Below are positions 17,249-24,169 of a DNA stretch of 26,840 nucleotides, one piece after another. The position numbers and the translations under genes were made by a program. Below the pieces are notes generated by a model. That model ran no database searches and had not been told where the DNA came from. It saw only the letters and a program-made list of their open reading frames with translations. Positions within the stretch are counted from its first letter, which is position 1, and each line of letters opens with the position of its first letter. Location of the stretch: NCBI GenBank assembly GCA_046160305.1, contig JBJXGX010000367.1, positions 1 through 26,840 on the forward strand, written 5' to 3'. The DNA is from SHXR01 sp046160305. GTDB taxonomy: Bacteria; Pseudomonadota; Gammaproteobacteria; Burkholderiales; SG8-39.

Positions 17249-18511
17249 TTACCGCATCGCGTCGTCGAACGCCTTTTTCACGTCATCAGGCTGGCCGGCA
17301 AGAAACAGAAATCCTTCCTGGTAGGCCGCCGATGCACTGCGACGTTGTTGCTCCCGGCGCACCATCTCCGCGCGTGGCAAGCCGTTCACGAGCAGGTCGC
17401 GATCGATGATCGGCAAGCCGATACATTCGTTGAGTTTGGCATCGCGGATCACGGCCTTCGGTTCTTGGCCGTTGGCGATGCGATCAAGGTCCGCTAGAAA
17501 TCGACGCCGCATCATGACGATACCGCGGTCGCTTGCGCCAAGATGCTCCTTCGTGCGATCGGCAATCGCGCCCTGCCCGACCCAGCCGACGAAATCCTGG
17601 TTCATGATGTGGCTGGTGATGTTGCGCCCCGTCTTCGGATCGATCACCGGACTAGTCCAAGCCGGGATGCGCGCCTGCACATAAGGTTCCCGTTCCCGTG
17701 GCACCCGATTGAAGAACCAGCCGACCGAGAGCGTCGTGGTATCGTCGATCGGGACGCGCCATTCGAAATGGTTGCCGGTGAACAAGGCATTCGGCCAGAG
17801 GCATACGCGGCCGACCTTCCAGAGCGGATTCTTTTCATCGGCACCTTCGCGCACACGCTTGTACACGATGCCGTAATCGATCTCCTCGAAATCGAGCTTC
17901 ACGTGTTTCGGAGCGTAGGGGCCATCAAGTTCCCGCATCCGCATGGCCCAATTGTCATGCAGCCATTCGAAGTGGACCGGATCAATCGAATTCTCCTGGC
18001 ACTGCAGCCAGTTGCAAGGCACTTCGGAAAACACGATTTGAACGAAACCGTTTCCCCATGTAAACGGTTCCCAGTTCGGCACCAGCGGCGCCGGCAGCGG
18101 ACCCAGATAGGCCCACAGTAATCCGCGCTTTGCTTCGACCGGGTAGGCGTTGATCCGAATGCGGTCCTTATAGCGGGAATCCGGGTTGGAGGTCTCCTCG
18201 AACGGCTGCTCGACGCAGCGGCCTTCGTGGTCATAGCGCCAGCCATGGTAGCTGCAGCGCAGGCCACATGCCTCGACGATGCCGTAGGAGAGATCCGCGC
18301 GACGATGCGGGCAATGCCGCTCGATCAACCCGTATCGGCCGCTGAGGTCCTTGTACAAGACCAGATCTTCACCCAGCAGGCGGACGGGTTTTGTCGCGTG
18401 ATCATCCAGCTCTGCGACGGCCGCGATCGGCTGCCAGTAGCGACGCATCAAATCGCCCATCGGCGTGCCGGGACCAACGCGGGTCAGTTTTTCGTTGACG
18501 GAGGCTTCCAT
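17249..18511 (-). CDS. Rieske 2Fe-2S ring-hydroxylating oxygenase, alpha subunit
   Basis: Predicted catalytic subunit of a Rieske non-haem iron oxygenase, of the phthalate dioxygenase/demethylase-like type. With the ATG at 18511 it has 420 aa. The Rieske centre is bound by C67 and H69 (ERHCPHRRADLS) and C86 and H89 (LRCSYHGWRYD). The mononuclear iron ligands fit D177-x2-H180-x4-H185 (NSIDPVHFEWLHDNW). The frame extends upstream to a GTG at 18559, but the extra 16 residues are low-complexity and do not belong to the family. No reductase or ferredoxin partner gene is in the window, so electrons must come from elsewhere. It heads the Mo-hydroxylase cluster, consistent with hydroxylation followed by oxygenation of an aromatic ring; the order and substrate are inference. 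Confidence 0.92.
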   Translation of the reverse strand: MEASVNEKLTRVGPGTPMGDLMRRYWQPIAAVAELDDHATKPVRLLGEDLVLYKDLSGRYGLIERHCPHRRADLSYGIVEACGLRCSYHGWRYDHEGRCVEQPFEETSNPDSRYKDRIRINAYPVEAKRGLLWAYLGPLPAPLVPNWEPFTWGNGFVQIVFSEVPCNWLQCQENSIDPVHFEWLHDNWAMRMRELDGPYAPKHVKLDFEEIDYGIVYKRVREGADEKNPLWKVGRVCLWPNALFTGNHFEWRVPIDDTTTLSVGWFFNRVPREREPYVQARIPAWTSPVIDPKTGRNITSHIMNQDFVGWVGQGAIADRTKEHLGASDRGIVMMRRRFLADLDRIANGQEPKAVIRDAKLNECIGLPIIDRDLLVNGLPRAEMVRREQQRRSASAAYQEGFLFLAGQPDDVKKAFDDAMR

Positions 18512-18605
18512 CGTGGATCGATTCAGATTCTTACAATCAGAGGAGCGGGAGGACCGCACTATTCTGCATCAACCTGAAATTCGCGCGGCTGGCCTGCGCG
18601 GATTC

Positions 18606-19646
18606 CTAGCGGATCCGCACCGATAGCGGACAGTGGTCCGACAGCTCGCGAAGGTGTGAGCGCACTTCGCGCGTGATTTTGCCTTCGTGCAATGCCCACT
18701 GCCGCACCGAGCCCGGTACGACGCGTTGCGCGATCGAGTGATCGGTAACGATGTGATCGATGAACATCGCGCGCTCGCTCTCGGGCAGTTTCGGATCGCC
18801 GCCCCAGCACGATCGTAGTTGCTCATGCCCCGCCGTCAGCCGGACGATATCCTTCCCTTCTCCCCCGACGATCTCTTTCCAGAATGCCAATTGCCGGCCG
18901 TGCGCATCGCGTGCCGGGCTTTCCGTTTCCGGCAACACTTCGAAGCGACGATTGAAGTCACCGAGAATGACGAACGGGGTCTTTTCCCTGCGGCGGGCTT
19001 CGATCCACTCCTTGAGCGGTTTCACTTGCCTGGCAAGTTGAATGCAGGCGGGGGCCTCCGAGCCATCGTCGCGCGGGTGCCGCGATTCGTCGGTGAGCGG
19101 CCGGGCATGACACGCGGATTTCAGATGTACCGCCATCAATCGAAGAGGCCGGCCATCCACGACCGCATCGAGGTCGGCCCCCCATCGCGCCCGTTTGCCC
19201 ATCATCGACCCAAGCGGCGCATAGGCGCTGACACCACGCACCTCGATGCGACCTTTGCGCACCGCGAATCCGACACGCTGGATCCACGGGCTGTCGGGAA
19301 CGAAGAACGCGTATTCATGAGCGGGCAGGATGCGTGCAAGCGCCTCCACACCTTCCACTTCCTGAAACGCGAAGATGTCGGCGTCGACCTGACGGGCGAT
19401 GGCGCCGAGTCGCGCATAGTGATCGGCCGTTCGACAGATCCATCGCGCCGGGTCACGCTCGTTCAGGGTGGCGCGCATCGGGCGAGAGAGACTCTTGCAC
19501 TCGTGGTAGTCGCCGGACGAGAGCGGCTGATTGCGCAGCCAGGCGATATTCCATGTGGCGATGGTGATGTCGGCCGCGGCGGGCATCGGCACCGCGGCGA
19601 GGCATAACGATGCGAGCAATCGTCCGAGCCAAGCCATTACTTGCAT
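18606..19646 (-). CDS. Secreted endonuclease/exonuclease/phosphatase (EEP) family protein
   Basis: Predicted metal-dependent phosphodiesterase or nuclease of the DNase I-like EEP fold, exported from the cytoplasm. Numbered from the ATG at 19646 it has 346 aa. Residues 1-25 look like a signal peptide (MAWLGRLLASLCLAAVP, cleavage near PAAA-D). Catalytic landmarks are N33 in ATWNIAW, E97 in AFQEVEG, H174 in MAVHLKS, D230 and N232 in ILGDFNRR, IDHI, and the C-terminal LSDHCPLSV. The frame opens 12 codons earlier (19682) and another ATG lies at 19637; both later starts give a good signal peptide, so the exact start is uncertain. It lies 94 bp upstream of the Rieske gene on the same strand. A link to the catabolic cluster is not evident; substrate may be DNA, RNA or a phospho-compound. 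Confidence 0.85.
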   Translation of the reverse strand: MQVMAWLGRLLASLCLAAVPMPAAADITIATWNIAWLRNQPLSSGDYHECKSLSRPMRATLNERDPARWICRTADHYARLGAIARQVDADIFAFQEVEGVEALARILPAHEYAFFVPDSPWIQRVGFAVRKGRIEVRGVSAYAPLGSMMGKRARWGADLDAVVDGRPLRLMAVHLKSACHARPLTDESRHPRDDGSEAPACIQLARQVKPLKEWIEARRREKTPFVILGDFNRRFEVLPETESPARDAHGRQLAFWKEIVGGEGKDIVRLTAGHEQLRSCWGGDPKLPESERAMFIDHIVTDHSIAQRVVPGSVRQWALHEGKITREVRSHLRELSDHCPLSVRIR

Positions 19647-19734
19647 TCCAGCACGGTTACGCCCCGAATTCGGATTCGGCATGCATCATACGCGCCCGAT
19701 GCATGCCGCCCGCCCGGTCCCGCCTGGGATTTGC

Positions 19735-20997
19735 TCAGTTCATTGATGCTGGCCTGCCGGCCGTCGCGACGACCTTGTTGGTCCGGCGCACGAACAGTTG
19801 CAGGTTGCTCTCGTGACTCTCGTAGCGATAGCCGATGCCAAAGCCAAGCGGGTGCGCGGTACCGCGGTATGCGGTCAACATTTCCGGCTGAAAGCGCGTG
19901 CGGAAAATCGGGATGGGCCCGACATATGCGCCATACAGCCGATGTTCCCACTGCGCTGCCTTGTACAACTTGAGCGGGACGCCGGTATCGTCCTGCAGGA
20001 TGGCCTGCGAATGCTTGAGGATGTGATCCCGCAAGGTCGTGAACTCCTTCAGATGAAGCAGGTAGGATGCCGACTTGATCAATGTTGTTTGCGGATTGAT
20101 CGAATCGACGAAACGCAGATACTGCGGGCGCTTCTGCAAGCCAACGTTCGACAGATCGGCCTTCAGGTAGATGATCCGGCGCTCAAGGGGATCGCCGGGA
20201 CGCTGAAATCGTACGACCACGCCTGGAATACGCAGGTCCGATGATCGAATATCCTTCACACGCATGGCGCGGGCGTGGCAAAGGCTGCCATCGGCCTCCA
20301 TCACGAAAGGCTCGACCGCGTTCACGTTGTAACCGTGACGCGCGAGGAAGAGCATCAGGATAGGCGTCACGCCGGACAACTGGTTGCGACGCAGATCGCT
20401 ATCCATTTCGAGCGTCACGAAAAAGCTGAGCGCGAGCACCGAGCGCAACGAATTACGCAATCGATCGAGGCTTGTAGCGAGTGCGGCCTCGTCCAAGGCA
20501 CGCAGATCAGGCACTTCACCGACCGGTTCCAGCCCGGTAAAGATGAACTCCGACGACGCAGGAAAGAATGCTGGTGCATACGCCGCGTCCGGGCCACTGA
20601 ATGGATAGAAAACCGGCGCGGTGCCAGGGACTGCCGCCATTTCACGGCCGGCAAAGTCGCGAATCGGTTGCAATCGCTTGGTATCGAAGTTCGCCCAAAG
20701 TGCGCTCAGTTGCTCCCGATGCGCGACCACACTCCTTCGATCGCCAATGGACACCATGGGTGAGGCGTCCGGCAAGTCCAGGCCGGCGAGCAGGCGGGAG
20801 GCGCTCGTCCACCACGCGGCGGATCGATGCTCGATCGCAGTGCCGGGTTGACAATAATCCAGCTCGACGCCAGGTCCCGACGAAAACAGCGGCATCTCGC
20901 TGGATTCTGCTGCCTGCGCATTGGCTCCCAGTACGGTTGCCGCAAAGACTGTTGTGCGAAATGCAGCGCGTACGAGTACGCGTAGCCCCGAAAGCAT
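19735..20997 (-). CDS. Secreted protein of unknown function
   Basis: Not recognised. Read from the ATG at 20997 (AGGGG 7 nt upstream) it has 420 aa with an N-terminal signal peptide (LSGLRVLVRAAFRTTVFAAT, cleavage near ANAQAAES), so it is probably periplasmic or exported. The open frame starts 45 codons earlier at 21132, but that extension is Arg/Gln-rich and has no ribosome binding site. The mature part is soluble and mixed alpha/beta, with two cysteines (DYCQPG near residue 48 and SLCHAR near 240). It has an ordered C-terminal part rich in Tyr/Arg (YRGTAHPLGFGIGYRYESHESNLQLFVRR). It lies 88 bp upstream of the EEP gene on the same strand, so the two may be cotranscribed. No function is proposed. 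Confidence 0.75.
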   Translation of the reverse strand: MLSGLRVLVRAAFRTTVFAATVLGANAQAAESSEMPLFSSGPGVELDYCQPGTAIEHRSAAWWTSASRLLAGLDLPDASPMVSIGDRRSVVAHREQLSALWANFDTKRLQPIRDFAGREMAAVPGTAPVFYPFSGPDAAYAPAFFPASSEFIFTGLEPVGEVPDLRALDEAALATSLDRLRNSLRSVLALSFFVTLEMDSDLRRNQLSGVTPILMLFLARHGYNVNAVEPFVMEADGSLCHARAMRVKDIRSSDLRIPGVVVRFQRPGDPLERRIIYLKADLSNVGLQKRPQYLRFVDSINPQTTLIKSASYLLHLKEFTTLRDHILKHSQAILQDDTGVPLKLYKAAQWEHRLYGAYVGPIPIFRTRFQPEMLTAYRGTAHPLGFGIGYRYESHESNLQLFVRRTNKVVATAGRPASMN

Positions 20998-21450
20998 GTT
21001 GATCCCCTGATTTGTCCAACGTGGTCGCCGCACCCGGGTCATCACGCCGCCATTGCGTTGGGTGGTGGCTGACCCTGGTGCCCGCTCCGCGGCTTGAGGG
21101 CTGACGGAATGCTGTCGGCTCCGAGCGGGCATAAAACTCTTAGCGATTGACGGCTGGATCCGTTGACACGAGAGGACGAAATCCGGTTCGGATGCCAGGC
21201 AGCGAGCATTCGGTCACGTGTCGAGCGGGTGCCGCGGTGAACGGGAACGCCCGCCGATGGCGATGGGGTTTCGGGGTGCGCGCGGGCGAGGCGCTTGACT
21301 TGCATCAATTCCCGGACACAATAGCCTCGCTTGCCCCACGCCCCTGGCTTCTTCTGACCGTACGCGAGCATCGGCTCGGCAGGAAAAAGAAGGGGCGCTT
21401 CTGGTCCGAGCCATACCAGCTCCACTTGAGATCCTATCGAGGCACATGCC
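20998..21450. other. Divergent intergenic region, 453 bp
   Basis: Region between the minus-strand secreted protein and the plus-strand TctC gene. No conserved ORF is seen; the short frames in it are extensions or shadows. It contains a plausible sigma-70 promoter for the right-hand operon (21295-21322). No clear operator palindrome or riboswitch was found. Confidence 0.5.
21295..21322 (+). promoter_or_regulatory. Candidate sigma-70 promoter for the tctC-UGSC operon
   Basis: TTGACT (21295-21300; 5 of 6 matches to the -35 consensus) and CACAAT (21317-21322; 4 of 6 to the -10) are separated by 16 bp. The site lies about 130 bp upstream of the TctC start codon, on the correct strand. It is the best promoter-like pair I could find in the gap; its activity is inferred. 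Confidence 0.4.
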
Positions 21451-22431
21451 ATGTTAAGCGGACACTTGATCGTCATCGTCCTCGCTGCGCTCCTCGGAAC
21501 CGCCACGCCGTCTATAGCGCAGGTTCCGGGTTATCCAGCCAAACTTACGCGCATCGTCGTGCCGTTTCCGCCTGGCGGCACCACCGACGCGCTCGCACGG
21601 ATACTGAGCCAGAAGATGACCGATTCCTGGGGCAAACCGGTGGTGGTCGAGAACCGGCCTGGTGGCGGCGGTGCGATCGCCGCGGAGTCCGTCGCCAAGT
21701 CGACACCCGACGGCCATACGATGTTTCTTGGCACGACCGGCGACATGTCGGTGAATCCGAGTCTGGTGCGCAAGCTTTCGTACGACCCCGAGCGGGACTT
21801 CATACCGGTCGGGTTGCTTGCGGTAACGCCGCTGCTCCTGATCACGCATCCTTCGCTGCCGGTGCAATCGGTGAAGGAACTGATCGATGCGGCGAAGGCG
21901 AAGCCGGGCAGCCTGTCGCATGTGTCGGTGGGCGACGGGTCGGCTGGGCATCTGGCCGGTGAGATGTTCAAGAAGCTCACGCAAACCGACATCGTGCATG
22001 TGCCGTACAAAGGCGGAGGACCGCAAGTGACTGCACTACTCGGCGGGCAGGAGCCTCAATTCGGATTCGTCGTATCCAGTACCGCGAGGCCCCATGTGCT
22101 CTCCGGCAAACTGCGGGCGCTCGCCGTTTCAAGCGCGAAACGCTCGCCCTTTTTTCCCGACGTGCCCGCACTGGTCGAATTGGGTCTGCCGGGATTCGAC
22201 TTTGACAACTGGTTCGGGATGTTCCTTCCCGCGGGAAGCCCAAAGGAAATAGCAGCCTTCATCAACACTGAGTGCGCGCGCATCCTGAAGCTGCCCGATG
22301 TCGCTCTGCGGCTGGTCGAGATGAGTTTCGAGACAGCACTGTCATCTCCTGATGAATTGTCGCGCTACCTGAGCGCGGAGATCGCCAAGTACCGGAAGGT
22401 CATCGCCGAAGCAGGGATTGCGCCGCAGTGA
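21451..22431 (+). CDS. Tripartite tricarboxylate transporter-type substrate-binding protein (Bug/TctC family)
   Basis: Periplasmic solute-binding protein that captures a carboxylate for a TctAB-type permease or acts as a stand-alone sensor. 326 aa with a signal peptide (LIVIVLAALLGTATPSIA, cleavage near residue 23). Typical motifs are YPAKLTRIVVPFPPGGTTDA, VVVENRPGGGGAIAAE (binding-loop region), DGHTMFLGT, HVPYKGGGPQVTALLGGQ and the C-terminal SPDELSRYLSAEIAKYRKVI. The ATG at 21451 has a GAGG 8 nt upstream, and the next upstream ATG (21446) hits a stop at once. No permease genes follow, which is usual for the expanded Bug proteins of Burkholderiales. Downstream CoA-transferase and acyl-CoA ligase genes suggest a carboxylic-acid substrate that is CoA-activated after uptake. 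Confidence 0.93.
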   Translation: MLSGHLIVIVLAALLGTATPSIAQVPGYPAKLTRIVVPFPPGGTTDALARILSQKMTDSWGKPVVVENRPGGGGAIAAESVAKSTPDGHTMFLGTTGDMSVNPSLVRKLSYDPERDFIPVGLLAVTPLLLITHPSLPVQSVKELIDAAKAKPGSLSHVSVGDGSAGHLAGEMFKKLTQTDIVHVPYKGGGPQVTALLGGQEPQFGFVVSSTARPHVLSGKLRALAVSSAKRSPFFPDVPALVELGLPGFDFDNWFGMFLPAGSPKEIAAFINTECARILKLPDVALRLVEMSFETALSSPDELSRYLSAEIAKYRKVIAEAGIAPQ

Positions 22432-22517
22432 TTTAGATGCGGTTCCACGCGTGGTCGCCGCCGCAGTGCGGCGGATCGCTTGACTCATCTTCAGCCTCCC
22501 CACGGGAAAGCCGAACC

Positions 22518-23561
22518 ATGGCAGAAGCCGCCCGACATACCCTTGCCTTCTCAACCGACCCGATCCAGTTCTGCTACGACCAAGGCTGGACCGACGGCCT
22601 GCCGGTCATCCCGCCGACGGAAGAACGCGTGCTGGCCATGCTCGCCGGCACGCCACTCGCCCCCTCCACGCTGATCGCCAAGATCGCGCCCTCATGGGCG
22701 AAGGCGACCGTCGAAAAGGTCGCGGTCAACGCGGTCATGGCCGGCTGCCTGCCCGCCTACATGCCTGTCATCATCGCCGCGGTACGGGCGATGACGAATC
22801 CCGCATTGAATCTGAATGGCATGCAATGCTCGACGCATCTGTCGACGCCGCTCGTGGTGGTGAATGGCCCAGCACGGACGGAACTTGGCATGAACAGTGG
22901 CGCGAACGTGTTCGGGCAGGGCAATCGGGCGAATGCGACGATCGGACGGGCCATCAAGCTGATCCTCACGAACATCGGGCGGGCGATTCCGGGCGTGACG
23001 GACAAGGCGACACTTGGGCACCCAGGGAAGTACACCTACTGCATCGCCGAGAACGAGGAGCAGAGCCCGTGGGACCCGCTGCATGTGGAGCGGGGGTTGA
23101 AGCGGGAGCAAAGCGCCGTGACGGTATTCGGTTGCGAGGCGCCGCACAACGTGAACAACCAGGCGAGCCAGAACGCCCACGATCTCGCGTTCACCATCGC
23201 CGACACGATGGCCACGCTCGGGAAGAACATGTTCTACGCGCAGGGCGAGGTGATGCTCGTGGTCTGCCCCAGCCACGCGGAAACCATCGCCAACGACGGC
23301 TGGAGCAAGCAGCACTTCAAGGAGTACCTGTACGAGAAGGCGCGCAAGCCGCTGCGCCTGGTCAAGCTCGGCGGGCTCTACGGCCGCGAGGTCAAGCGCA
23401 ACTTCTGGCCGCGCTGGGTCAACCGCGAGGACGAGAACGAGATGGTGCCGCTGGTGCGCCGCGCCAGCGAGATCACCATCGTGGTGGCGGGCGGCGCGGG
23501 GCGGCACAGCGCCTTCCTGCCGGGCTGGGCCACGCCGTCGGTGACCGTGGCGGTGGAATGA
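22518..23561 (+). CDS. Conserved protein of unknown function preceding the UGSC gene
   Basis: Not assigned to a named family. From the ATG at 22518 it has 347 aa and starts MAEAARHTLAFSTDP; the frame opens at 22437, but the extra 27 residues are unlikely to be coding and a GGGAAAG lies 7 nt before 22518. It is soluble, with no signal peptide. Conspicuous blocks are YDQGWTDGLPVIPPTEERVLAML (residues 20-42), AVNAVMAGCLPAYMPVIIAAVRAM, a Gly/Asn-rich stretch NSGANVFGQGNRANATIGRA, GHPGKYTYCIAENEEQSPWDPLHVERG and VVCPSHAETIANDGWSK. It lies 74 bp before the UGSC gene on the same strand, so a shared pathway or complex is plausible. Codon use changes inside the gene: the last half uses almost only G/C-ending codons, the first half does not. 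Confidence 0.8.
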   Translation: MAEAARHTLAFSTDPIQFCYDQGWTDGLPVIPPTEERVLAMLAGTPLAPSTLIAKIAPSWAKATVEKVAVNAVMAGCLPAYMPVIIAAVRAMTNPALNLNGMQCSTHLSTPLVVVNGPARTELGMNSGANVFGQGNRANATIGRAIKLILTNIGRAIPGVTDKATLGHPGKYTYCIAENEEQSPWDPLHVERGLKREQSAVTVFGCEAPHNVNNQASQNAHDLAFTIADTMATLGKNMFYAQGEVMLVVCPSHAETIANDGWSKQHFKEYLYEKARKPLRLVKLGGLYGREVKRNFWPRWVNREDENEMVPLVRRASEITIVVAGGAGRHSAFLPGWATPSVTVAVE

Positions 23562-23635
23562 AGGGCGGGCATGCTTTTGCAGGTACGCAGCGGTTTCATG
23601 ACAAGTTGGACAACGCAGGAAAACAGGAGATGAAC

Positions 23636-24169
23636 ATGGCAACAACGATCCTCATCGATCCAAGCGCCGAGGAAATTTCGCAAACCCTGCCCGGGGCGGC
23701 GCGCCTCTGGCAGCTGCAGGGTAAATGCATCGGCCTGCTCGACAACATCAAGCACAACGCCGAGTACCTGCTTGCCGAAGTCGGCGAGCGGCTGACCCGC
23801 GAATACGGCTGCGAAGTCCGGGTCATCAAGAAGAAGACCTACACCAAGTTCTGCGATCCGCTTCTGCTCGCGACCCTGGAGGATTGCGACGCCGTCGTCA
23901 CCGCGATCGGCGACTGAGGGTCCTGTGTGTCGTGCAGTGTGCACGACATGGTTGAACTGGAGCGCAAGGGCGTGGCCACGGCCACGCTGTGCACCACCGG
24001 ATTCCTCAATGCCGGCGCCAAGCAGGCGTCGATGCTGGGCATTCCCGGCCTGCGCGTGGTCGCCGTCCCGTTTCCGTTCGCGTCCCTGCCGCCCGACCAG
24101 GCGCGCGCGCGCGGCGGGGAGGCCTTCGACGCCATCGTCGCCGCGCTGACCGGGGCCGACGCATTGTGA
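23636..24169 (+). CDS. UGSC-family selenoprotein (in-frame TGA read as selenocysteine)
   Basis: A standard ORF call stops at the TGA at 23915-23917 and restarts at an ATG at 23927. Read through, one frame gives 177 aa with Sec at position 94: AVVTAIGD-U-GSCVSCSVHDMVELE. The motif U94-G95-S96-C97 is the hallmark that names the UGSC family, whose members carry Sec or Cys at that position. The sequence stays family-like on both sides: ILIDPSAEEIS and IGLLDNIKHNAEYLL before, VATATLCTTGFLNAGAKQASMLGIPGLRVVAVPFPFASL after. A SECIS-like hairpin follows the TGA. The start is the ATG at 23636, with AGGAG at 6-nt spacing; an ATG at 23630 abuts that site directly. The true stop is a second TGA, overlapped by the GTG start of the CoA-transferase. 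A redox role for the U-x-x-C pair is inferred; the reaction is unknown. Alternative: a Cys homologue with a C-to-A (TGC to TGA) error or mutation. Confidence 0.87.
23918..23950 (+). promoter_or_regulatory. Putative bacterial SECIS element
   Basis: Directly after the in-frame TGA, a 10-nt spacer leads to a perfect 9-bp stem: TGTCGTGCA (23928-23936) pairs with TGCACGACA (23940-23948) around a 3-nt GTG loop (23937-23939). The stem can be extended by two G-U pairs. The loop lies 20-22 nt past the TGA and contains G-U. This matches the placement of bacterial SECIS elements, which are recognised by SelB just 3' of the UGA (E. coli fdhF is the model). No bulged U in the upper stem is obvious, which differs from fdhF. 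Confidence 0.72.

Noticed and set aside
22694..23917. 408-aa plus-strand ORF ending at the in-frame TGA
   Set aside because: Only its last 94 codons are real (the N-terminal half of the UGSC protein). The upstream part is a shadow frame of the 347-aa gene, and a ribosome binding site marks the start at 23636.
23927..24169. 80-aa ORF starting MSCSVHD
   Set aside because: It is the C-terminal half of the UGSC protein after the Sec codon; it has no ribosome binding site of its own and would lack the U-G-S-C motif.
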